Source of the DNA: Rhynchonema sp. JSB1_4
Taxonomy: Eukaryota > Nematoda > Chromadorea > Monhysterida > Xyalidae
Assembly (NCBI GenBank): GCA_030248065.1
Contig: JASAMV010001506.1
Span: 1-64,000, forward strand
Length of the DNA stretch: 64,000 nt
Direction: 5' to 3'
Shown: in pieces, positions 54,613 through 64,000 of the stretch
How the letters are laid out: every line of letters begins with the position of its first letter
Position numbering within the stretch: position 1 is the first letter of the stretch
The notes under the pieces: model-generated
What the model was told of the DNA's origin: nothing
Database searches by the model: none
The model's input: the letters and a program-made list of their open reading frames with translations, nothing else
Translations under genes and position numbers: made by a program

Positions 54613-57600
54613 ATGTCAGCCTATGACCAAGTGCACGATGATATCAGTTGCGATGGTTGTGGCATCAAATCTGTCATCGGACCCAGATTCGAATGCGTTG
54701 AGTGCTGGCAATATGACCTGTGCGGTGCTTGCCGATCGAAGGGCGTACACGGGCATGACCCTGCGCACGGTTTCTTGTTGGCGCAGGTTCGTTTTGGGAT
54801 CTCTGTGCCGAAACTATCCAGGTTTAGATTATCACGACAATGAATTACGACAGAGGCACATAAATTTGATGCGCAGAGAAAACCGATTTGAGCCAACGTT
54901 GCTCCTTTCCATCAATTCTAGCTACGTTTTGACCGTTTTCACTCACTGGCAAGCAGTTTTCTGCACACGAATTGATGTTTCACACGAGCAATAAGAAATG
55001 GTGCCTGTTGGAGGTCAACTGGCCCGAAGGTGTTCGCATTGAGTAGGCCTGGCGTCTCGCCCGTCTGTGAAAACTGGCCAAGTCAGTGCTGTTACATCAT
55101 CACTCTGGTTTTGAGTGCGCAAAACATGCAAAGTTGCTGCCTTCAAGGTGAGGCCAATGCAACATTGGTAAGGTGCCTGATGCCATCCAAGATAGAAAGC
55201 GGAAAGCGTCATTAATGGAAGTCTTCTTTGAATCGTTCTTTAGGTACCTTCACTGACCACAATGGAAACACGAACTGTCACTGAGCTGCGGCAAGTGTTT
55301 GTTGTGCTGATTGACGACATCACGAACAACCACAAAGGCGAACATTATTTCTCATGCGTCGAAACATATGAGACGCTCGAGGTCATACTGGAGCACGTGG
55401 CTGGGCTCATTCTGGCTGAGAAACGTCAACACGGCCGATGCGGTGTCAATATCTACACGTACTATTTGTTCTTTGCTATCGAATGTGTCCTCGAGACACT
55501 TGAGAGGGCGGCAACCACCATTTACGTTGATCTGCGAACCGTGTTTGTTGCGTTACTTGGCGCGATCAAACGCGCTGGCACTGAATCTAATTTGACGGAG
55601 ATCGACCACGAATCCAGAGAACGGATAGTTGATCTGATCAAGAACGAAGCGAATGAGATCGACAGTGGCGGTTTCGGCAGAGTGATGCGCATTCCATATC
55701 TGCCTGTTCAACCGTTCGTTGTCAAGACATTCCACAAGGAAGAGGGGGGACTGAAAGAAGTGGAACGGATCGTCAAAAGCGGTCTGTTGGTCGACAACAC
55801 CTGCCCGCATTTGATCAAGATCAAGTAAGAAGGACATATCAAATTTGACGATGTATATTCTGACATTACTCTTGCCTGATCCGTAATGAGCGTTATGCAT
55901 GTATCAGCTACAAGCGGTCACGTGGTTGCCAGCCAGTCAACGCGCAAGTCTGACGCAGTGATTTTGCGAAATGCTACGATACTCAGCTGGCTGCGCCAGT
56001 TGCGTGCACTTGACAGTTGACAAGGATCAGGCAACGCGCTTGAAAAGTTTCTCCCAGTATCATTGTCAGAGTATAGTAACCCTGCGTAATCGATGCACTT
56101 GATCGAGTAAATTGATCAGTATAGAAAATTTCTAAATTCGCTGCCACACAGTGAAATACGCCCCATAATTAATGTCACGTTCTGAACCCGAACGCTAACC
56201 ACGCGCTGTTCAGAAACATTGCGCGCAGCTGGCTGGCTGGCTGACAAGCTGCACGTGCGTCTGCTGTCCGAATGTTTCAAAAGCTGACTTTCCGGGTTTA
56301 GAACCTGACACTAACTATGGGGCGTATTTTACTGTGCGGCAGCGAATTTGGAAGTTTACTATGCCACAAAAAATCTTGAACTGTGTTCACCAATTCATCA
56401 GTTCAATGTGCCACAGTATATTTTTTAACTTTTCCAGATCCCCAAATGTTTACGTCACCTTCATCCTCTTTTTTGTCGGACAAAAATTACCTTCCCACCT
56501 GCAGACCGACACAAGGCATGTACGTTTTTACATCATTTCAACCTATATTATACTTCAGCTTCGCGTTCACGGACCCCGAACCGATTGTGATCATGGAGCA
56601 GTGCAGCTCATCAACATTGGCAGATAGCATCTTCGATCATACATCACACAGTCAACCGACGATTTGGCGCACACTCGAATTCGGAATACAGATCATTGAC
56701 GGACTGCTGTATTTGCACGAACGTCGACTGATGCACCGCGATGTGAAACCAGAAAAGTGTGTGTGAGATGGGCGCTTGCGTCGAAAGGTTCAGGGTTCAG
56801 GTTCCATCGACTAAAAACAAACACATGAGAATTCCAGCATTCTACAAAGCAACATTCGACTATGGAAGGTGGGCGATTTTGGTCAAATAATCAGCGAAAC
56901 CGAGAGCATACAGCCAGACAAGGCCGGCTATGGAGAAGGTGGTTCATATCGCTCGCCCGAGTCCTGCTCTGAATTTAAGACGAAAGTTGGCAGCGCTCCA
57001 TCGGCTCCCTCTGTCAAGTCAGATGTGTTCAGCTTCGGAGTGGTGCTGAGTGAAATAGCCAGCGGCCAACGGATTATTTGGTGTCGCGATGACTTACTGG
57101 GAAAGTTAGTTGTGATCTTGATCACACTGTTTAAATATGGTCATGGAAAGTCTACCTTTCGGTTCCCATACTGATTTCAACCTAATGAGTTCAGGTCGCG
57201 TAGATACGCGGAAATGGTAAAAATCCATCCCGATGATGGTGACAGCGAGCACTACGGTATCGACAGCGTGAATGCAGTTATCGCTCGTGCCACAGCATTC
57301 AAAGTTGACGATCGCATCGACACTACAACATTACGTGATCAATTGGTGACGATTTTCGATGAGTTCGTTGAATCGTGTGCGAGCTGGTCAGATGAACGAC
57401 AACAAGCCCTCGTCGCTAAGTTGAACCTGTCCAACCACACATTGTTGTACTACTTGGGCGCCAGACAGCAGTCTCGTGACGTTGCGAAAAGAACCGATCG
57501 ATTCATGCGCATATTACGTGTGGAAGAAGCCGTTGAGAGTTCGTTTTTGTTTGTTATTTCTTAAATCATTCCAGAAGTTTTATTTTCTTTGACGCACAAT

Positions 57601-60600
57601 GTTCAATAAGTCCACGACAAAATACAATTGCGACCAAGGAACAAATCGGTCTCCCCTGCATTGGGCTGCAGCACCTGCTATGTAATTTGGCTGGCTGTTC
57701 AGCTTGGCCGAAGGTTGAGTAGCAAATGGACGTGTTGTTATGTTGCTCTTCACTAGTCTCACATTCTACAACAGCTCAATGTTGCCTTTTTTGCATTGCA
57801 GCCTTCCGATACGCGACTATCACCAAACTAGAATTCTGGCACAACGAAGATCCAACGAAACTCAAACTCGGTCGCTTATTCTTCAATGCTTCTGCTTGGT
57901 CCAGAGGTGCGAAAGAGATGCCCCTGGTTGACTGTTTAAGTGAAGATGCTGACAACGTTCGAAGGGACACCATCGATGGCTGGCTGCTGCGTGCCACCAG
58001 GACTGATGATGAAGCGTTGCTTAGCCACTGCATTGCACTGACAAGCATGCTCAACACGGATTCGTCCGGATTCTTTAACGGTTGGTTTTGTTGTAACATA
58101 GGCTACTAGTTGATCGTTCAACCAGCCAAAGAGAAAAACATTCTCGCTTTCCATTCCAGTAGTTCTATGTCAACTGTTGATATTTCAGTGCGTAAAACGC
58201 ACTTCGGAGAAGCATTCAAGAAAAACGCCATGGCCAAACCGATGTTCTTTCCGAGCCATCCAACAGTGCTCGTTGTTCATCAAATGCTGTGCAAGCTGTA
58301 TCCGCTATATTGCCGGGACACCAGGCATCCCATCGATAAGATGTTGTCCGAAGCGGCCAAGTACATCAAACCGGTCTCTGATCCCACTGATCTTCACACG
58401 TTACTGAGCACATGGAGTGCTACCAATGTTGTGCACACAATGGCAGTCAATCTGTTTGTGCGTAAACAACAAACGAATCCCAGCCAGTGTACCGTACTAC
58501 CAACACTTGACACGATACATGTCGTTGTCAACTCATTGTTTGATGGCAATCCATTTACATCGGCGATGGACAACATTGAACGTCGCACTGTCCGACAAAG
58601 GGTTGTGCAGATGATCGTTGCCGAATGGCAAATGGAAGCATCTGAAACAATGCAGATGTTGTCAGAATTATTGGAACATAAATTGCCGGAAGATAAGCTG
58701 AGATCGCTACAATTGTCAGCTCAACGAACCGTCGACTATCTCTGCAAGTCGAAATTGTGGCTGAAGCTTAATGACGATCAGGCTTCCATTACGTACGAAT
58801 GGAAGCTAAAATTCATTGAAAATATCCAGCATATTCTGTGCGTTTACCGTCAGTCGCTGCCGTCGGCTTCACTGCACAAACTGGTGAGTCATATTGTTGA
58901 CGCACGAAAGCAGCTGCTGACGAATCAGATTCATGAGCAACTGGAAGTTGTACTTTGTCGTGTGATCGGTGATGCTATCATGACACTGGAGCGTGCGCTC
59001 GATAACGATGGCGTAAGCGCGTTGCTGGCCGACAACGACTTTCAAGCCACAGTCGCGTTCATCAACAATATGAGCGCCGACAGCTGTCGAACGAAAGATC
59101 TACAAGAACTGATCGAATTAGCAGCTCCGGAATTTCAAAATGTCGCCCGACAAATTGCGGCGGAGGCTGCTGCTAAAGGTGCGTACCGAGCCTGTGGTAC
59201 AGGACGATAATCAATCATACCATATCATGTGATCTTGACTTGAGCAGCTGGGTGACCTGAGTTAGATTCTCACCAATCGTAAAACAGGCTGGTCAGTTGG
59301 TTGGAAACTCATTAAAAGGCAACTGTCGGGCAGCTTTTTTTTGGAGAGGAAACAGTTGCTCTTTGCGGTGTAAAAACACTTCCTAAGATTAAAAACCTAA
59401 CCACACTTTTTCTGGTGCCTCTACTTGAAAAGGGTTTCGAAGAAGAAATTTTTGTATCGTACAAAGTTCTATATTTCTTGTTCAGATCTTCACTTGCTAT
59501 CGGCAGCACAACATAACGTGGATGAAATTTGTGATTCAATTGTCAAGCTGAAAACTAATGACGAACGCGCCATGGTTGAGTACGAACAGCAGCTGAGACA
59601 CGTTACATTGAGTCAACTTTCACTGGCAACCAGAAACCTGATGCTTCCACCGGCTTCGTTGCACAAACTGTTGTGTCACGTTGTTGACACCCGAAAGGAA
59701 CAGTTAAATGATGACACACATGAACGATTAGAGGGTATGTTGATACATGCGATCCGAAATGCCATGCTGCTGTGGGATTGCGCCGTCGAGGACGATGGCG
59801 CCAAAGTGTTGATGGCTTGCAAGGATTTCCGGTCGATGCTGTGTCTGATCAACGACATCAGCGTTGACAGCTGTCGGACACAAACACTGCGAAGGATGTT
59901 GCAGTTGACCGCTCGGTACTTTCAGGAAGTTCGCCTCCGAATTGAGATGTTTAACACTCAAGGTATGCATAGAAAATTGCCTCAGTGGTGTTTATTAGAA
60001 TGGGTCAGGCAAATCACAATTCTGGGATGGAATGAAATATCGTAAGTGTATTTGGTAGGCACATTTGGTGTGCTGTAAAGGTTGAGGCTTTTGGAGCGGA
60101 GGAGTATTGCCGCTTCCTCCGATCTGAAGTGTAACGCAGTAGCCGCTCTCCTTCGGACACTGTGCATTTTAGTTGTTAGCCCCTGGCCGCCCAGCCGGGT
60201 GAGTCCCATCATGTTGGGTGCTTACTCGTTTGAATCCAGCATTTCAACTTCAGATGATCAGCTGCGGTCGAATGCGCAGCGATCGATAGATGTCATTATT
60301 GAATCGATCAACCTGCCAGGCGAGCTGGCTATGAATGAATATGAACAAGAACTAAAACGCGTGGCAATGCTGCTGCTTACTCTGCGAATGAGAGCCTTAT
60401 CGTTCCCAGTCTGTTCATTGCACAAACTGTTGTGTCACGTTACCGACGTACGATCGAAACAGCTGAACAATGATATTCATGAACAACTGGAAAATGTGTT
60501 GCTGCAAACGATCGTCAATGTTGATGTGATGTGGGATCGCGCTGTCGATGAAAAGCACGTGGGAGCGTTGTTCGCGGACGCGGACTTCCAATCAATGGTC

Positions 60601-61557
60601 ATTCTGATCAGCAGCATCAGCGTTGACAGTTGTCGAACAACGGAACTTCGGAAACTGATCATGGCGTGCGAGCCGCAATATCGAGAAATCGGCCACAGAA
60701 TTGCATTGTTCAAAAGCCCAGGTATGTATGCGTTCAAATATTGCGTCCCTTGTGATTGATTGGTACCAGCAATGAACTGACATTTTACATGGCAGGTGTC
60801 GTCCCCAGCATGATTTTGCAAGGCCTTGGTTTATTTCAACATCGGCCACTTCTATTACATATGATGCTGCTTTCTTGGTTCTTCATTGTTGTTGAGCACA
60901 CACCACCGAAGTCTTTCACATTAGGCAACACACAAGAGACAGCAACGTTACATAGGCAGTGATTAGACAAATGCGGAATGGCAAATTACGGTATTTATCT
61001 GATCACAGCCATAGTGGGGAGAAACAAATTTTATATTGCACGCAGATTTAGAAATGAAGTGTAGCGTTTTCACTTCAGACGACGAATTGCTCTCGGCTGC
61101 ACAACGTTCCATTGACCACATCTGCGAGTCGAACATCGCGCTGAGTTTAGATGACGGATTGGCTGTCGATGACCACATCAATGAGCTGAAAAACGCGACG
61201 AGAATCCTGTCAGCTGCGATCGACAGAGCCCTGTCGTTTCCAGCTGGTGCATTGCACAAACTGTTGCGTTGTGTTGTTGACATACGAAAGGAACCACTGC
61301 ACGATGAACTTCACGAACAACTAGAGGATGTGTTAAGGCAGGTGATCCTCAATACGGATGCGTTAAGCTTGTCGGTCGGTGTAGACGACGGAGACAAAGC
61401 AACGCTTGCTGACGCGGACTTCCAAGCCACGGTCGGTTTGATCAATAAAATCAGCGGTGACAGCTGTCGGACAAAAAAACTTCGACAACTTATCGAGTTG
61501 GTCGCTCCCAAGTTTGAAGAAATGACAAAGAATTTCACACAGACGACTGAAGTATGA
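54613..61557 (+). CDS. ZZ zinc-finger protein kinase with four C-terminal repeat modules
   Basis: Ten in-phase exons, 1418 aa from the ATG at 54613: 54613-54786, 55244-55824, 56559-56756, 56838-57104, 57195-57538, 57802-58080, 58189-59178, 59486-59962, 60254-60721, 61079-61557. ZZ finger: SCDGCGIKS...CVECWQYDLCGACRSKGVHGHDPAH. Kinase about aa 190-460: SGGFGRV (first loop Gly is Asp), VVKTF with the Lys, HRDVKPEN, DFG, SYRSPE, KSDVFSFGVVLSEI; catalytic residues are all present. The C-terminal 640 aa contain four copies of an unrecognised module of about 160 aa with motifs LHKL(L/V), HEQLE, DxDFQ and DSCRT. Copies 2-4 are each one exon bounded by phase-1 introns. The ATG follows an acceptor-like CAG, so the true start may be upstream. 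Cytoplasmic signalling role inferred. Confidence 0.82.
55856..56076. mobile_element. fold-back element family A, copy 3
   Basis: Ends TATTCTGACA and TGTCAGAGTATA. Arms carry CTTGCCTGATCCGTAATGAG and GGATCAGGCAACGCGCTTGA with AAGTTTCTCCC. Lies in intron 2 of the kinase gene. Confidence 0.7.
56119..56364. mobile_element. fold-back element family C, copy 2
   Basis: Matches 35133-35377 along its length, including CGCCCCATA near the left end and TATGGGGCGTA near the right. It sits 42 bp from family A copy 3, in the same kinase intron. Confidence 0.8.
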
Positions 61558-61967
61558 GTCACTGCATGTGGGCTTTGAATCTGCGGTTGTTACGCAAAAT
61601 ACTACAGCATTATGTATCAGTTCATTTTGATTACATTTGTTTGACGTTCGTCCGTTTCATGCTAGATTGCTTGCGCTTATCAAATTCACTCAAAATCATA
61701 TTTCAGTAGTGTATAGCGAAAACGAATATAAGCTGCGAAAAATGCAAACAAAACTGCGTACACATGTACTATTTTCGTGCCAGTTACAGTATGCTAGAAC
61801 ACGGAATAATGTTCGGTGGAGCTATGAAATTAGTCAATGAACACCAGCTGCATGCTCAACTTGTCTATAATGTGTGTGACCTTGAATATATTCTGCATTC
61901 TGTGATGTACAGTATACATGTAGGTATATCCAGTGATAACGAGTCACTGGACGTGAATGGTTTTGTT
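61558..61967. other. short convergent intergenic region
   Basis: Between the stop of the plus-strand kinase gene and the stop of the minus-strand gene. No gene evidence; it should contain both 3' ends. Confidence 0.5.
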
Positions 61968-63548
61968 CTACAGGAAGCGGTGAATCACAGTCAGCGATGA
62001 GTTAGTTGGCACTTTTACATGGTCGTCAGTATAGTCGGGTACCAACTCCCATGCTCCCGTCTCGTCTTGGTATTCGTTAGGTTGAGCACCACGCACGTAG
62101 CGCAGCACACGACAATTGTGCCCGTACTCGCTGGCACTGTCGACCACCAAGTACAAATGCGACGGAATAGCGTTCACCTCGGATGTTCGTGAGCTGCTCG
62201 GCATACTCATCGGCATAAATGTGTATTTCTGCAAACGGTAATACTTTTTGGGAGAGTTGTCCATGACGCTTATGTAGTATGTTTGTACGTCAATAGTCAA
62301 AATTTTAAAACCATGTTTTCACCAACCTACCCGATCAAAGTGCGTGCCCATCCCGGGCAATGTGTTGTGCGAGTTGCCCAGAATGCACGACCTGTCCTCG
62401 GCCACGTTGTAGAGTAACACTATTGGCTCCATCCTATCTGGATCTTCACCCAGCAACACCAATTGAGGGTTGTTTCGTAGCAGCTTCGACACACCCACGA
62501 ATGCGTGAATTCTGTGCGACACATAAATGTAAGGCCGACCGCTGCGTCGCGTCTGAATTCACAAATCGAACTTCTCCTGCACTAACTTGCCGTCCAAAAG
62601 TCGTTTCATTTCGGGACAGTCAATTTCCATGCACTCCCATTTGCTTGAGTAAAGGTTGAACGTGTGCACGAATTTTTCGTTGTCAGAGCGATCTGCAGAA
62701 AGAAGAATTAGCAACGCGTTTTTTGGTGTGCACGATAGCTAGCCATAATTTTACGGATCACGTGAAGACAAAATGGAGTATGCCCTCCTGATTTGATCAT
62801 ATCCCTCTTCACTACATATCGCATGTACCTGCCACAATAATGTGGAATTGATTCACAGCCGATACGCCGTAGCACAGCACTTTCTGCGGCATCAAGTGTT
62901 CTCGTGGCGGTTTTGCACGGATCTCAGCAATTTGCCACTGACGAAACATGTTCTGAAGATTGACGCAAACATTATCAATTATTTCCTAAACCTTGCCAAA
63001 ATTCAAAAATTTTCGCGCCATGCAAAAAATAAACGATTCCTGTTCTAGTGAAGTGCTCACGCAATATTATAAATTCCTAAGGTTTCGGTGACCTACCTTC
63101 GTCAGTTTATCAGCGTTAAAATTGGTCGGATGAATCACATAAACGCCGGCGGAATGCAAAGTCGATGACGACCCAATCACAATCGTTTGGTCCCGCATGA
63201 ACTTGTGACTCAATTTAACATCCAACAACTGACACATGTTCTTGCTCACATCGTGCGCCAAGATCTGAAATGTGGACGCCAAATTCGAACACGACTTCGT
63301 CACACGAAAAGGTGGAGGTCGCACTTTCTTGCTGTCGTGCTTGAACGTAAAGACAATGTTGTTCACAGCGGTCGGTTGGAGCGTGTACTCAGCGTAGTCC
63401 GAGTGTAGCTCCATATTGCGTATCAATGGGCTGGGCCCGTCGGTCAACATGTACGGTTTGCTTGCCTCTCCGGCTGGACGAAAGATCACGCCAATTTGCT
63501 TGTTGTTGTTGTTTCGGCCGGTCGTTTGCGTATAGACGATGGCCGCAA
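61968..63548 (-). CDS. unrecognised protein, 5' end missing, possible 30-bp intron
   Basis: Four exons close in phase on the minus strand: 63548-63093, 62692-62583, 62552-62331, 62228-61968 (stop), about 349 aa. Visible segments include an Asn run (NNNNKQIGVIFRPAG), FVHTFNLYSSKWECMEIDCP, PYIYVSHRIHAFVGVSKLL and HLYLVVDSASEYGHNC. Alternating hydrophobic strands and W/G turns look beta-rich, but I cannot name the fold. Exons 2 and 3 lie in one frame broken by a TGA; a GT-AG stretch of 30 bp (62582-62553) would remove it. If that is not an intron, the gene is broken. The first exon shown starts at an acceptor (TATTCAG), so the gene begins upstream, perhaps beyond the window. Confidence 0.55.
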
Positions 63549-64000
63549 CTGAATACGAACGCTCAACAGTTCACAAGAAAAAATACTGGTGAAGCATTAT
63601 GATGCACGTTGCATCATGAGGCGTCAAAAAGGTTCGGTTGGTTTTTTTGCTTCAAAAAGCTTGCATCATAAAAAGAATAAAAAGAGAATATCGATTAAAA
63701 AGAAATCGGAACCAGGCATGGGGACAATACCGGTATTTTTTGACCACAGCCAATACCCAATACCTAGTGTCCAGTGGGTCAGTAATTTATATTTTCAGAA
63801 AAAAAACCGTTTTTTTTCAAGCAAATTGCCAACAAGTACTCAAGGAATTCACTAAACACCTACCTACTTTCAGGCAGTTGTTTGCTGGTTATACAGCTTA
63901 ACAAGTGCCATTTGTGTATCGCATGTCCGAAAACGCCTTGTTTTCACCTGCTTTAGTTTGGAAATCTATCTGGCTCAGGAAAAAACCGTTTTTACCGTAT
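63549..64000. other. window end, upstream part or intron of the minus-strand gene
   Basis: AT-rich with A and T runs near 63795-63820. No exon recognised. Probably an intron of the minus-strand gene whose start lies beyond the window. Confidence 0.4.

Noticed and set aside
1..64000. CRISPR arrays, bacterial operons, integrases or reverse transcriptases
   Set aside because: The sequence is intron-rich and eukaryotic; the only regular array is a contiguous 69-bp satellite without spacers, and no catalytic motifs of RT, integrase or transposase were seen.

Overview
This window looks like nuclear DNA from an invertebrate animal, most likely a parasitic flatworm (trematode-like). All genes are split by many short GT-AG introns (about 30 bp to 3.5 kb), there are no operons, and intergenic DNA is full of short fold-back elements, tRNA-like repeats and a satellite. 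The flatworm assignment is an inference from gene content and genome texture, not from a diagnostic marker. I rebuilt the gene models by hand, joining exons only where splice sites, reading phase and protein family agreed; in the main models every exon phase closes.

Layout. 1-4.95 kb: repeats only. 4.95-13.73 kb (+): a ten-exon rhodopsin-type neuropeptide-like GPCR, with a small secreted six-cysteine protein gene antisense inside its third intron. 13.7-17.5 kb: repeats, including a 179-bp-arm inverted repeat. 17.5-19.4 kb (-): a TLC-domain membrane protein. 19.4-23.3 kb: no gene seen. 23.3-29.0 kb (+): a nine-exon membrane-anchored cathepsin B-like protease, with a dynein light chain-like gene antisense in its fourth intron. 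30.4-48.8 kb (+): three tandem genes (377, 382 and 1550 aa) for secreted proteins of one unrecognised cysteine-patterned family. They share conserved ends but have very different charged, low-complexity middles; the third carries a threonine run, a His run, and a long E/R/Q coiled coil. Two tRNA-like copies sit in one of its introns. 49.1-53.5 kb: about 64 copies of a 69-bp satellite that stays open as a 1537-codon frame on the minus strand. 54.6-61.6 kb (+): a ZZ-zinc-finger protein kinase with four C-terminal repeats of an unrecognised module of about 160 aa. 62.0-63.5 kb (-): an unrecognised gene, probably running off the window, that may contain a 30-bp intron.

The genes do not form an obvious pathway. 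The strongest candidates for something undescribed are the tandem secreted family, the ZZ-kinase-repeat protein, the 69-bp satellite with tRNA-like promoter boxes, and a 10-base motif (TGATGTTTCA) that occurs far more often than chance, mostly inside introns, and three times forms the 3' splice site. No reverse transcriptase or transposase was seen, so the mobile elements here look non-autonomous.
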